Shown here: positions 34,690-44,106 of the stretch, piece after piece
How the letters are laid out: each line of letters opens with the position of its first letter
Numbering within the stretch: the stretch's first letter is position 1
DNA from: Cohnella sp. OV330
Lineage (GTDB): Bacteria > Bacillota > Bacilli > Paenibacillales > Paenibacillaceae
Direction of reading: 5' to 3'
DNA length: 64,000 nt
NCBI RefSeq assembly: GCF_900112065.1
Contig: NZ_FOKE01000005.1
Location: 310,001-374,000, forward strand
Notes under the pieces: model-generated
Databases searched by the model: none
Told to the model about the DNA's origin: nothing
Seen by the model: only the letters and a program-made list of their open reading frames with translations
Position numbers and translations under genes: made by a program

Positions 34690-35245
34690 CCGGCTCGCGG
34701 GACGGCCATCGCCTCTCGTAGTGCAGGCGATGCGCCCCTTTCGGCTCGCGCGACGCTGATCGCCTCTCCTAGTGCAGGCGATGCACCCCTTCCGGCCCCC
34801 ACGACGCTCATCGCCTCTCCTAGTGCAGGCGATGCACCCCTTTCGGCTCGCACGACGCTCATCGCCTCTCCTAGTGCAGGCGATACACCCCTTTCGGCTC
34901 GCACGACGCTCATCGCCTCTCCTAGTGCAGGCGATGCACCCCTTTCGGCTCGCGGGACGCTGATCGCCTCTCCTAGTGCAGGCGTTGCACCTTATAGAGC
35001 CGGCGAATCACCAATCGCATCTCCAATAGCAGGCGTTGCGCCTCATCGAACTCGCAAATCGCCAATCGCCTCTTCAATAGCAGGCGTTGCTCCAGATCGA
35101 GCTCGCGACTCGCCAATCGCCTCTTCAATAGCAGGCGTTGCTCCAGATAGAGCTGGCGAACCGCCAATCGCCTCTCCAATAGCAGGCGTTGCCTCCTTAT
35201 CGAGCCAGCAGATGGCCAATCGCCTCTCCTAGTGCAGGCGTTGTG
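34690..35245. repeat. Tandem repeat array 2: about eleven units of 51 bp
   Basis: The element TCGCCTCTCC...GCAGGCG recurs with its CGCC at 34710, 34761, 34812, 34863, 34914, 34965, 35016, 35067, 35118, 35169 and 35221: period 51 with one 52. The first six units (subtype A) contain the inverted repeat CATCGCCT / AGGCGATG (for example 34809-34834); the last five (subtype B) carry CAATAGCAGGCGTTG. It fills the gap between two convergent genes (34614-35289). Both strands stay open because 51 is divisible by three; this is not evidence of coding. Confidence 0.92.
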
Positions 35246-35289
35246 CCTTATCACGTTCACGCCGCGGCTCTCGTTTCACGCCTTCCTCT

Positions 35290-36030
35290 CTACGCTCGCG
35301 GCTCGCTCGTCCCCTTCACATCCGCCGCTTCCCGTCTTCCCCTAACGCTGCGCCTCATCCCGCGGATCCGCTGCTTGGCGTCCGCGTCCACCCGGTAGGA
35401 CTCGACGATTTTCTGCAGGGATTTGTTGAACGTGAAGTCGTCGAGCGCGCATTCGGCCAGGTAGGTCTCCGTCCGTTCGGGGAACTTCACGTAGCACATC
35501 GAAACCGCCCAGGCGACCGCCATTTTCACGTAATAGCCTTCATGCGAGACTTCGTCCAACAGCTTCAGCATGTCGTCCACGTAAACGTCGTCGATAAAAT
35601 GCTCGAGCATCATGACGACGCCGAAACGGATGTCGTACTCCCGCGCCGACTTGAGGTACGGCTGAATAAACGCCCATACGGGGGCTTGGTTGTCGCGCGC
35701 GAACTTCATGCCGAGGCAGAAGCGGTCGCATACCGACCAATTGTCGATCTTCGGGACAAAGTCCGCCACGTACCGAAGCCGCTCCTCAAGGTTCATCTCG
35801 GCGTACCCCATGACCATCGCCTGCAGCATGATCTCTTCAAAAGCCTCGCTGCCGACGTCCTCTAGCCATGCCCGCCAGTCGCCCCGCGCCGCCGCGATCG
35901 CGATTCGCCGCAGCGCCGGCAGGCGGACGCCCATCAGATTGTCGATGTTCGGAATGAGCGACGAAGCGAACTTTTGATAGCCCGGCTCCGCCAACGCCTC
36001 CAGCTGTTCTCTTACGGTGATGCCGTTCAT
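35290..36030 (-). CDS. AlkD-type DNA alkylation repair glycosylase
   Basis: 246 residues from ATG 36030 with GAGGGGAG upstream. HEAT-like all-helical AlkD family: GVRLPALRRIAIAAARGDWR, MVMGYAEMNLEERLRYVADF, the active-site segment KIDNWSVCDRFC with Trp and Asp, and YYVKMAVAWAVSMCYVKFPE. AlkD excises bulky or cationic alkyl bases without base flipping. A basic C-terminal tail (about 220-246) extends past the usual fold. It is one of three 3-methyladenine-type glycosylases here. Confidence 0.92.
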   Translation of the reverse strand: MNGITVREQLEALAEPGYQKFASSLIPNIDNLMGVRLPALRRIAIAAARGDWRAWLEDVGSEAFEEIMLQAMVMGYAEMNLEERLRYVADFVPKIDNWSVCDRFCLGMKFARDNQAPVWAFIQPYLKSAREYDIRFGVVMMLEHFIDDVYVDDMLKLLDEVSHEGYYVKMAVAWAVSMCYVKFPERTETYLAECALDDFTFNKSLQKIVESYRVDADAKQRIRGMRRSVRGRREAADVKGTSEPRA

Positions 36031-36158
36031 GTCAGGCTCCCCTCTTTGCACTTCCCGCGAGTTTTAGAAACTAATCATAGCGTATCGACCGCGCGAAAAG
36101 ACGACGGCTTAAATAAAACCGCAAGAATTTATAATGAATCCCTTGCCGAACCTCGATC

Positions 36159-37292
36159 CTATCGCTGGTCGCTCATCGGAGCGGCCGTAGACGCCCGCAC
36201 GATAAGCCGCGTCGGAATTCGAACCATGCTCCGCTCCTGATTCGGATTCGCGAATAGCGACAGCAGACGGCCCGCGGCTTCAAAACCGATCGTATCGCCT
36301 TGCTGCGCCACGCATGTCGGGGGGATCCTGGCGGCGTCGGCATGGTCGTAATCGTCGAAGAAGACGACGGACAAATCTTCGGGAACGCGCATGCCGGCCG
36401 CTTCCGCGGCGCGGATCGCAATCTGTCCGATTTGCTCGTTGACGGCGAACAAGGCAGTCACATTCGAGGCGGCTGCGAGAAAATCCGCGATCGCGTCCGG
36501 CTCCGCCCGCTCCAGCACGAGGCTGCGGTCCAGTACGACGCCGTAGTCGTTCAGCGCTTGGCGGAAGCCTTCAAGCCTTTCCTCCAGGCTGGTCGTGCCC
36601 TCGTAGGGCGTCGTCACGAAGCCGATCCGCCGATGGCCGAGACGCAGGAGATGCTCCGTCGCCTCGTATGCGCCCGCGATATGGTCCGAGCAGACGCAGT
36701 GGGTCGGCACGCCGCGCACGTATCGGTCGATGACGACGATCGGGAATCGGTCCAGCGTAAGCCGCAGCATCTCTTCGCTGTAAGTCCGACCCTCGGCCGG
36801 ATAGACGATCACGCCGCGCGCGCCGGTCCGCAGCGCCTCCTGCAGCTTGACTTCCTCCCTTTCCTGGGAGTCGTCCGTCGTGAGCAGCAGCATTCTGAAC
36901 CGCGAAGGCTCGAGCGCCCGCTCCACGCCGGCGAGCAGGCTGGTCGTCAGCATGCCCTGAAGCCGCGGCAGGATCACCGCCACCGCCTGAAGCTCCTGTT
37001 CTCCTGAAGTCTCTTTGCCAAAAGCGTACTTCGCAGGCTCGCCTTTTCCGGCTTCCTCCGCGACGAAGCTGCCCCTGCCTTGAATGCGAAAAACGACGCC
37101 TTCCTCCACCAGCTTGTCCATCGCGCCGCGAATCGTAATTCTGCTGACGTCGAACTGCTTGCAGAGCTGGTTCTCCGAAGGCAGCCTTTTGCCCGGCTTC
37201 CATTTCCCCGAACGAATCTGGTCGCGCACGTAGGACTCGATCTGGGCGTACAACGGCGTCCGCTTGTTGCTACGGCTCTCCGTATGGTCCAA
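36159..37292 (-). CDS. GntR-type regulator with LacI-like effector domain (AraR class)
   Basis: 377 residues from TTG 37292 (GGGGGAGG upstream). The N-terminal GntR winged helix reads PGKRLPSENQLCKQFDVSRI followed by TIRGAMDKLVEEGVV. From about residue 95 a periplasmic-binding-like domain takes over (VAVILPRLQGMLTTSLLAGV, HRRIGFVTTPYEG, VTALFAVNEQIGQIAIRAAE), the architecture of AraR. Divergent from the GH38 gene, which it likely controls in response to a sugar. Confidence 0.92.
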   Translation of the reverse strand: MDHTESRSNKRTPLYAQIESYVRDQIRSGKWKPGKRLPSENQLCKQFDVSRITIRGAMDKLVEEGVVFRIQGRGSFVAEEAGKGEPAKYAFGKETSGEQELQAVAVILPRLQGMLTTSLLAGVERALEPSRFRMLLLTTDDSQEREEVKLQEALRTGARGVIVYPAEGRTYSEEMLRLTLDRFPIVVIDRYVRGVPTHCVCSDHIAGAYEATEHLLRLGHRRIGFVTTPYEGTTSLEERLEGFRQALNDYGVVLDRSLVLERAEPDAIADFLAAASNVTALFAVNEQIGQIAIRAAEAAGMRVPEDLSVVFFDDYDHADAARIPPTCVAQQGDTIGFEAAGRLLSLFANPNQERSMVRIPTRLIVRASTAAPMSDQR

Positions 37293-37323
37293 GCGTCCTC
37301 CCCCTCACCACTATTACTTTTAT

Positions 37324-37402
37324 ACAACTTTATTCGTTCACGGACGCGTTTCCGGGTTTACAACCTTATAAAGCAAAGCTATGATTCGATTATAACAACC
37401 TT
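37324..37402. promoter_or_regulatory. Divergent GntR/GH38 control region
   Basis: Plus-strand promoter TTTACA (37357-37362), 17 bases, TATGAT (37380-37385). The octamer ACAACYTT recurs as direct repeats at 37324, 37360 and 37395, 35-36 bases apart. These could be operator half-sites for the AraR-type regulator; no full palindrome is seen. Confidence 0.5.
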
Positions 37403-37444
37403 TCACCATCTTGTATATTCGTATTAAATAGGAGGTGCGCAGCG

Positions 37445-40204
37445 ATGAAGAAACCTGTCGCGCATATTGTCTCTCACACGCATTGGGACCGCGAATGGTA
37501 TATGCCCTACGAACGCCATCACGTCAGGCTGATCGAGCTGATGGACGTACTGCTCGATACGCTCGAGCGCGATCCCGAATACCGGAGCTTCCACCTGGAC
37601 GGCCAGACGATCATTCTGGACGACTACCTCGAGGTGAGGCCCGAGAATCGCGAGCGCCTGACGCGATTCATCCGCGAAGGACGGATCGCGATCGGTCCGT
37701 GGTACGTGCTGCAGGACGAATTTCTAACGAGCGGCGAGGCCAACGTACGCAATCTGCTCGTGGGACACCGCGAGGCCTCCCGCTACGGCCCAGTGGCGAA
37801 GATCGGTTATTTCCCAGACTCCTTCGGCAATATGGGGCAGGCGCCCCAGCTCATGCGTCAGGCCGGCATCGCCAACGCGATCTTCGGACGCGGCGTCAAG
37901 CCAACTGGCTTCAATAATTCCGTCTCTGAATCAGCGGCCTACGAATCGCCTTTTTCCGAGATGATCTGGCGCTCGCCCGACGGGTCGGAGGTGCTCGGCA
38001 TCCTGTTCGCCAATTGGTACAACAACGGCATGGAGATCCCGGTCGATCCCGAAGCAGCCCGCGCATACTGGGATTCCAAGCTAGCGGACGCGGAACGCTT
38101 CGCTTCCACGCCGCAGCTGCTGTTCATGAACGGGTGCGATCATCAGCCCGTGCAGAGCGACCTGCCCGCGGCGCTCCGCACGGCCCGGAACCTGTATCCC
38201 GGCTATGAATTCGTGCATAGCGACCTGGCCACGTACGTAGCGGCCGTAGAGCGCGCCTCCGACCGCGAGTTGACCGTCGTCGAAGGCGAGCTGCGCAGCC
38301 AACGCACGGACGGCTGGTTCACGCTGGCGAACACCGCCTCCAGCCGCGTATATATTAAGCAGGCCAACGCTAAAGGGCAGATTCTGCTTGAAAAACTCGC
38401 GGAGCCTTCAGCCGCCTTCGCCGCATCGCTGGGCATGCCTCATCCGACGCCGCTGCTCGTCCATGCCTGGAAGACGCTCATGCAAAACCATCCGCACGAC
38501 AGCATCTGCGGCTGCAGCGTGGACGAGGTTCACACGGAGATGATGACCCGCTTCGCCAAAAGCCGGCATATGGCGGAGCCGATCGTGGAGCGGAGCGTCG
38601 CCTACATCGCCTCGCGCATCGATACGTCCCGGTACGGGGGCGATAAGCACGTCCCGTTCGTCTTGTTCAACTTCGCCGGCGCCGCGCGGTCCGGCACCGT
38701 GTCCGTCGAGCTCGACGTCGCGCGCCGCGCGTCCACGGACATCGGACCGGACAAAGCCTACGCGGCCATGGAGCTCATCCGGGTCGACGCCGGCGCCGTC
38801 GTCGACCACGAGGGGCGGCCCGTGGATGCCGAGATCGAAGACCTCGGCGTCCGGTTCGGCTACGAGCTGCCGGACGACAAGTTCAGGCAGCCGTACATGG
38901 CCAGACGGATCCGCGTCACCTTCGGCGCGGACAGCGTTCCTTCCAACGGCTACCGGACGTATGCATGGCGTCGCGAGGAAGACGCGGATCCAGCCGTCGC
39001 GGCGCCGGTCGCGGCGGCGGTCGAGATGACGGAAGCCGTTGCCGCGGCCCCATCCGATCTCTCGCTGAAAAATGAATATATCGCCGTCGTCGTCGGGCCT
39101 AACGGGAGCTTGTCGCTGACGGACAAAGAAACCGGAGAGACCTATCGCGACCTCGGCGTCTTCGAAAATTCGGGCGATATCGGCAACGAATATGTCTACG
39201 TCCAGGATGGCGGCCGCAAGACGCTCACGACGGAAGCGCTGAAGGCCGAGACGCGGCTCGTCTCGCGTACCGCTTGGCGCACGACGGTCGAGATCGTCCA
39301 TCGCTGGGAGATTCCCGCCGAGGCCGATGAGCGGCTGCAGCGCGAGCGCGCGACGGCGACGTACCTGCCGGACCGCAAGGCCGGGAGGTCCATGCGAACC
39401 GTGCCGCTCGTCATCACGACGCTCGTCACCGTGGAACGCGGCGTCAAAGCCGTGAAATTGAAGGTTCGCTACGATAATCACGCCAAGGATCACCGCCTTC
39501 GCATGCGGTTCCCCACCGATGCGGCGACGTCCGGCGTCCACTATGCCGACTCGGTCTACGAGATCGCCAAACGTTCGAACGAGCCCGCCGCCGAATGGCG
39601 CAATCCGGACAACGCGCAGCACCAACAGACGTTCGCCGCCCTGGACTACGGCAATCGCGGATTGGCCGTAGCCAACGTCGGATTGAACGAGTACGAGGTG
39701 CTACGAGACGGCCGCGGCACGATCGCCGTGACGCTCCTCCGGGCGGTCGGAGAGCTTGGCGACTGGGGCGTGTTTCCCACGCCTGAGGCGCAGTGCCTCG
39801 GCGCGCAAGAAGCGGAGCTCGCGATCATCCCTTACGGCGGCGCCGATGAACGCTTTGCGGCCGCGCAGGAAGCGTACGCCTTCCAAGTGCCCTGGCTCGC
39901 CGTTCAGACGGACCCTCATGCCGGTTCGTTACCTGCCGCTTATAGCCTGCTCTCCTGGACGGGCGAGCGTCTGGCGCTAAGCGCCGTCAAACGCGGCATC
40001 CAGGGAGAGGATTGCTTCTACCGCTGGTTCAACATGAGCGGCGCGCCTGCAACGCTTGCGCTGCAAGCGGACGCGGATTCGGAATGGTTCTTGAGCAACG
40101 TGCTGGAAGAGGAGCTCGGCAAGCTCGCGCCCGACGAGGACGGCGTCCTCCGCGTGGACGTACGTCCTTGCGAGATCGTCACGCTTGGCCGCAAACGTTC
40201 ATAA
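37445..40204 (+). CDS. Alpha-mannosidase, glycoside hydrolase family 38
   Basis: 919 residues, typical for bacterial GH38. The N-terminal (beta/alpha)7 catalytic domain (1-270) has the zinc motif HIVSHTHWDREWY, the nucleophile region GYFPDSFGNMGQAPQLM and FMNGCDHQP. The alpha-mannosidase middle domain (about 280-365) carries NHPHDSICGCSVDEVHTEM with a further zinc histidine. The remainder is beta-sandwich. No signal peptide, so cytoplasmic: it acts on imported alpha-mannosides or mannosylated oligosaccharides. Strong RBS AGGAGGTG; own terminator at 40226-40267. Confidence 0.95.
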   Translation: MKKPVAHIVSHTHWDREWYMPYERHHVRLIELMDVLLDTLERDPEYRSFHLDGQTIILDDYLEVRPENRERLTRFIREGRIAIGPWYVLQDEFLTSGEANVRNLLVGHREASRYGPVAKIGYFPDSFGNMGQAPQLMRQAGIANAIFGRGVKPTGFNNSVSESAAYESPFSEMIWRSPDGSEVLGILFANWYNNGMEIPVDPEAARAYWDSKLADAERFASTPQLLFMNGCDHQPVQSDLPAALRTARNLYPGYEFVHSDLATYVAAVERASDRELTVVEGELRSQRTDGWFTLANTASSRVYIKQANAKGQILLEKLAEPSAAFAASLGMPHPTPLLVHAWKTLMQNHPHDSICGCSVDEVHTEMMTRFAKSRHMAEPIVERSVAYIASRIDTSRYGGDKHVPFVLFNFAGAARSGTVSVELDVARRASTDIGPDKAYAAMELIRVDAGAVVDHEGRPVDAEIEDLGVRFGYELPDDKFRQPYMARRIRVTFGADSVPSNGYRTYAWRREEDADPAVAAPVAAAVEMTEAVAAAPSDLSLKNEYIAVVVGPNGSLSLTDKETGETYRDLGVFENSGDIGNEYVYVQDGGRKTLTTEALKAETRLVSRTAWRTTVEIVHRWEIPAEADERLQRERATATYLPDRKAGRSMRTVPLVITTLVTVERGVKAVKLKVRYDNHAKDHRLRMRFPTDAATSGVHYADSVYEIAKRSNEPAAEWRNPDNAQHQQTFAALDYGNRGLAVANVGLNEYEVLRDGRGTIAVTLLRAVGELGDWGVFPTPEAQCLGAQEAELAIIPYGGADERFAAAQEAYAFQVPWLAVQTDPHAGSLPAAYSLLSWTGERLALSAVKRGIQGEDCFYRWFNMSGAPATLALQADADSEWFLSNVLEEELGKLAPDEDGVLRVDVRPCEIVTLGRKRS

Positions 40205-40225
40205 GCGCATCCCGGCCGTTCGAAG

Positions 40226-40267
40226 CGGCCGCCCGACTGATCTGACGATCCGGGCGGCCGTTATTTT
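40226..40267 (+). terminator. Terminator of the GH38 gene
   Basis: Perfect CGGCCGCCCG (40226-40235) / CGGGCGGCCG (40251-40260) stem followed by TTATTTTG. Confidence 0.92.
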
Positions 40268-40360
40268 GTCCGTTCAAGGCGATCGAAATGAACATATGAC
40301 CGTCCCCCTGCTCGTACAATAAAATATCTGCGAGTCTATCTAGAGACGGGGGACATGCGC

Positions 40361-40726
40361 ATGCGAATTCATTCCGGCGGCTTCGAGGTCGTCTATCACG
40401 GCAGGGTATTCGCCTACAAGATGAATCCGATCGAGATCACGTTGTCCGAGGAAAACGATCCGCTGACGTTTTTGTTTTGCGTCGAAAACGAGCCCGAACG
40501 GGACGACTTCGAGACGGACATCCGGCTCGTGCAGCACAATAAAGTCCGAATCGCCTGCATCAACTTCCCGAGAGGCAAGCCGACGGGCAACGACGACATG
40601 ATCCATCTTGGCGTATTGAACAATCGCAGGCTGTCCCTGAGCTACGAAGTGACGATCAATTACGAAGCGACGGCATGGGTGCTGTCGTTTACGTTTTTCG
40701 CCGGCGAGGGGGTCCAGGGTCCATGA
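40361..40726 (+). CDS. Hypothetical beta-rich protein, possibly DUF6864-like
   Basis: 121 residues from ATG 40361 (GGGGG eight bases upstream; ATG 40355 is too close). Predominantly beta strands (GGFEVVYHGRVFAYKMNPIE, LTFLFCVENE, RLSLSYEVTINYEATAWVLS). The sequence pattern resembles a small uncharacterised family I recall as DUF6864; this is from memory and unchecked. Its stop overlaps the next ATG (ATGA), so it is translationally coupled to a one-helix membrane protein. Confidence 0.7.
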   Translation: MRIHSGGFEVVYHGRVFAYKMNPIEITLSEENDPLTFLFCVENEPERDDFETDIRLVQHNKVRIACINFPRGKPTGNDDMIHLGVLNNRRLSLSYEVTINYEATAWVLSFTFFAGEGVQGP

Positions 40727-41052
40727 ACAAGATCGAGATTCAAGATCCGAAGGTCGCCAGCAAGATCATCGCGGCGAACGCCGAGAGCGAGAAACGCAAA
40801 GCCGAGCTTGGATTTTTGGGGCGATTTTTCGGTTCGGGGGAAAACGTCCGGCTTTACATCGTCGGCACGATCGCGCTCGGCGTGCTGCTCATCGCGCTCG
40901 TCTACACGCTCGTCCCCGAGCGGAACCGGTCTTCGGACTTCGGCTTGAAGGACCTGTGGACGCTCGTGGTGCTCCCGGTCGAGTCGACGATCATCGGCTA
41001 CCTGATCGGATCCAGAACGGGCGAGGCCGCTGAAAAGAAACCGAATCCCTAA
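40723..41052 (+). CDS. Small membrane protein
   Basis: 109 residues from ATG 40723, overlapping the previous stop by four bases. A cytoplasmic charged N-terminus (DPKVASKIIAANAESEKRKA) precedes a strong membrane helix (about 45-65, LYIVGTIALGVLLIALVYTL) and a weaker hydrophobic segment near 80-100 (VVLPVESTIIGYLIGSRTG). Unknown function; coupling to the beta-rich protein implies joint action. Confidence 0.75.
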   Translation: MNKIEIQDPKVASKIIAANAESEKRKAELGFLGRFFGSGENVRLYIVGTIALGVLLIALVYTLVPERNRSSDFGLKDLWTLVVLPVESTIIGYLIGSRTGEAAEKKPNP

Positions 41053-41061
41053 AGAAAAACC

Positions 41062-41084
41062 GCCGCGAAGCATGCGGCTTTTTT
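41062..41084. terminator. Bidirectional terminator
   Basis: GCCGC (41062-41066) / GCGGC (41074-41078) stem with TTTTTT on the plus side and GTTTTTC on the minus side, between the convergent membrane-protein and AraC genes. Confidence 0.8.
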
Positions 41085-41108
41085 AATGCAACGGCGGCAG
41101 CCGCGGTC

Positions 41109-41921
41109 TTAACGATTGTTGAGGCGGGTGCCCCCGAACGCCTGACGATAGGCGGTCGGCGTCACGCCGGCGAGCCGCTTGAACCACTTGGCGAACTGCT
41201 TGTCGTCGCCGAAGCCGACGCGGCCCGCGATTTCCTTGACCCCGAGCTTCCCGCTCGCCAGCAGCTCCTTCGCGGCATCCAGCTTCAGGCCGTGAATGTA
41301 TTCGAGCAGACCCGCTCCGAATCGCCGCTTGAACATGCGGGACAGGTAGTCTTTGTTGTATCCGACGTGGTCGGCGATCCGGCCGACCGTAATGTCCGGG
41401 TCCAGCGCATGAAGGCGCGTCCACGCGAGCAGCTCGTAGAGCTGGGCGTCCAGCGCCGGCCTGCCGTCCGAATCCTGCAGCTGGTCGGCGAGTTCGATCA
41501 ACAGGCACGTCAAAAAGTAATCTCCCGCCCCCCGAATGCGGTAACCGCCGTTGGCCGCATGAAGCAGCTGACGCGCCAAAATATGCACGCGGCTCGGGTT
41601 CGGGCAGCTCGCGTAGCGCGGCATCTGACCCGCAGGCGCCTCTTCCCCGGCTTCGGGAACGAAAAAGTGGAACCAATAAAAAGAAACGCCCGGCGTAGAA
41701 AGCCGATAGCCGCGATGGCGCTCCCCGGGCATGAGGAACAGAACGTCTCCTGCCCGCACCTCGTACATGCTTCCGCCCGTCTCCATGAAGACGACGCCAG
41801 AAACGCCGACGATCAATTCATAGTCCGCGATCGTGCGGTCCATATGCGACCAAGTCTCGTCCGACAGGAAATGTCCGCCCATTTGCAGTCGGTACGGCTC
41901 GTGCAAGTATAAAGGCAGCAT
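41109..41921 (-). CDS. AraC-family transcriptional regulator
   Basis: 270 residues with GGGGGAGAGGGG upstream. A cupin domain (YELIVGVSGVVFMETGGSMY, LFLMPGERHRGY) precedes the DNA-binding domain (ITVGRIADHVGYNKDYLSRM, LGVKEIAGRVGFGDDKQFAK, ending GVTPTAYRQAFG). Divergent from the GH127 gene (124-base gap), which it probably activates in response to arabinose-containing sugars. Confidence 0.92.
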   Translation of the reverse strand: MLPLYLHEPYRLQMGGHFLSDETWSHMDRTIADYELIVGVSGVVFMETGGSMYEVRAGDVLFLMPGERHRGYRLSTPGVSFYWFHFFVPEAGEEAPAGQMPRYASCPNPSRVHILARQLLHAANGGYRIRGAGDYFLTCLLIELADQLQDSDGRPALDAQLYELLAWTRLHALDPDITVGRIADHVGYNKDYLSRMFKRRFGAGLLEYIHGLKLDAAKELLASGKLGVKEIAGRVGFGDDKQFAKWFKRLAGVTPTAYRQAFGGTRLNNR

Positions 41922-42045
41922 GCCGCTCGCCCCTCTCCCCCGCCTCTCGATTTGAGGTCAGTTTTTGACACCTATTATACTTGATCGACTACCGACAAGG
42001 GAGCCTGAACTGCCTTAAAATAGGGTAGCAGCGAATCGCGATACG

Positions 42046-44070
42046 ATGCGCGGCAAGATTGGATCACAATTCACAGGATGGAGCGTGAACAAATTGGCTC
42101 TTCAAGATCAGACTGTTTTCCCCCGCCCTCTCGAGCTTAAAAATGTCAGTATAAAGGACGATTATTGGTCCCCCTATGTCAAACTCGTGCGCGATACGGT
42201 CATTCCCTATCAATGGGAAGCGCTGAACGACCGCGTCGCCGATGCGGAGCCGAGCCATGCGATCCGGAATTTTCGCATCGCCGCGGGCATGGAGGAAGGC
42301 GCGTTCGGCGGCTTCTTCTTTCAGGATACGGATTTGTATAAATGGCTGGAAGCCGTCGGCTACGCGCTGGCCGCGGCGCCCGACGCCGATCTGGAGCGGG
42401 TCGCGGACGAGGCGATCTCGCTCGTCGCGGCCGCCCAACAAGAGGACGGCTACCTGAACACGTACTTCACCGTAGCCGAACCGGGCAAGCGATGGACGAA
42501 CCTGACGGACTGCCATGAGCTGTATTCGGCCGGCCACCTCATCGAAGCCGCGGTCGCCTACGCCGACGCGACGGGCAAAAAAGCGCTGCTCGACGTCGCC
42601 TGCCGACTGGCCGATCATATTGACGCGACGTTCGGAGACCGACCCGGCCAGATTCGGGGCTACGACGGCCACCAGGAGATCGAGTTGGCGCTGGTCAAGC
42701 TGTACGAAGCGACCGGCGAAAGGCGGTACCTGGACTTGGCCGGCTTCTTCATCGACGAGCGCGGCCGGCAGCCCAGCTTCTTCCACCAAGAATGGGAAGC
42801 GCGCGGCCGCACTTCGGCGTGGACGCCCGGCGTCGTGCAGAAAACGCCGCCGTCGCTGTCTTACCATCAGGCGGACAAGCCCGTCCGCGAGCAGGAGGTC
42901 GCGACCGGCCATGCCGTGCGCGCGATGTATATGTATGCCGCGATGGCGGATCTGGCGGTCAGAAGCGGCGACGGGAGCCTGCTCGCCGCCTGCAGGCGGT
43001 TGTGGGACAATACGGTCCGCAAACAGATGTACGTCAACGGAAGCATCGGCTCCACGCACCACGGCGAGGCTTTCACGTTCGATTACGACCTGCCCAACGA
43101 CACGAACTATTCGGAGACCTGCGCGTCGATCGGCCTGGTGATGTTCGCGCAGCGCATGCTGCAAAGCGAGGTCAAGGGCGAGTACGGCGACGTGCTCGAG
43201 CGCGCGCTGTACAATACGGTCACGGCGGGCATGGCGACGGACGGCAAGCACTTTTTCTACGTCAATCCGATGGAAGTGTGGCCCGCTGCGAGCGAGGGCA
43301 ATCCCGGCAAGCACCACGTGAAAGCCGTCCGGCAAAAATGGTACGGCTGCGCCTGCTGCCCGCCTAACGTCGCGCGCTTGCTCTCGTCGCTCGGCCATTA
43401 CGCCTTCGCCGCCTCCGAAGACACGCTTTATTCGCATCTCCATATCGGCGCCGAAGCGAAGCTGACGCTCGCCGGGCGGCAGATTGCCGTGCGAATGGCG
43501 AGCGGGCTGCCGTGGGCGGGCCAGGTTGGCCTGACCGTCACCGAAGCTGAAGGCACGGGAGACTTCACGCTCGCCGTGCGGGTGCCCGCTTGGTCCGGGG
43601 CTACCTCGTTCACCTTGAACGGGGAGCCGGCAACGCCGGAGATTCGGGACGGTTATGCTTACTTGCGACGGGATTGGCAGGCTGGCGACGAATTCGGCAT
43701 GAAGCTGGACATGCGGCCTCGGCGAATCTACGCCGCCGCCGAAGTGCGCGCGAACGCGGGCCGCGTCGCGCTGCAGCGCGGCCCGCTCGTCTATTGCCTG
43801 GAGGAAGCCGACAATGGCGCACCGCTGGCCGCCTTGGCGATTCGCGCGGAATCCGAGCTCCGCGAGGTGGCCGGCGAAGGACGCCTGGCCGGCGCCATTC
43901 TAATTGAAACCGAGGGGCTGCGGCTCGAAGAGCCGGCGAACGCCGGCGGCGCACTGTACCGCAGCGATCCGCCGGTGCGGACGCCGAGCCGGATCGTGGC
44001 CGTTCCCTATACGCTGTGGGGCAACCGCGAGCCGGGCGAAATGCAGGTTTGGGTTCGCGAAGAGCCATAA
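42046..44070 (+). CDS. Beta-L-arabinofuranosidase, glycoside hydrolase family 127
   Basis: 674 residues if started at ATG 42046; GTG 42085 or TTG 42094, closer to the GGATGGAG box, are likelier starts, so the true protein may be 13-16 residues shorter. GH127 enzymes hydrolyse beta-L-arabinofuranosides with a zinc-bound cysteine nucleophile. The four key residues are present: E357 and C359 (YSETCAS) and the pair C437/C438 (YGCACCPPN), spaced as in HypBA1. An (alpha/alpha)6 barrel covers about 30-450, followed by beta-sandwiches. No signal peptide, so intracellular. Confidence 0.93.
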   Translation: MRGKIGSQFTGWSVNKLALQDQTVFPRPLELKNVSIKDDYWSPYVKLVRDTVIPYQWEALNDRVADAEPSHAIRNFRIAAGMEEGAFGGFFFQDTDLYKWLEAVGYALAAAPDADLERVADEAISLVAAAQQEDGYLNTYFTVAEPGKRWTNLTDCHELYSAGHLIEAAVAYADATGKKALLDVACRLADHIDATFGDRPGQIRGYDGHQEIELALVKLYEATGERRYLDLAGFFIDERGRQPSFFHQEWEARGRTSAWTPGVVQKTPPSLSYHQADKPVREQEVATGHAVRAMYMYAAMADLAVRSGDGSLLAACRRLWDNTVRKQMYVNGSIGSTHHGEAFTFDYDLPNDTNYSETCASIGLVMFAQRMLQSEVKGEYGDVLERALYNTVTAGMATDGKHFFYVNPMEVWPAASEGNPGKHHVKAVRQKWYGCACCPPNVARLLSSLGHYAFAASEDTLYSHLHIGAEAKLTLAGRQIAVRMASGLPWAGQVGLTVTEAEGTGDFTLAVRVPAWSGATSFTLNGEPATPEIRDGYAYLRRDWQAGDEFGMKLDMRPRRIYAAAEVRANAGRVALQRGPLVYCLEEADNGAPLAALAIRAESELREVAGEGRLAGAILIETEGLRLEEPANAGGALYRSDPPVRTPSRIVAVPYTLWGNREPGEMQVWVREEP

Positions 44071-44106
44071 GAGAAAGCCATTCATACGCGCTAGTCCGAT
44101 CGATTA

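Noticed and set aside
34587..35232. Repeat-protein-like open frames in the second array
   Set aside because: Same arithmetic effect of a 51-bp period; frames are open on both strands, there is no family similarity, and units drift at all codon positions.
42064..43443. Long minus-strand open frame inside the GH127 gene
   Set aside because: The plus-strand GH127 protein has all catalytic residues; the antisense frame has no recognisable domain or RBS.
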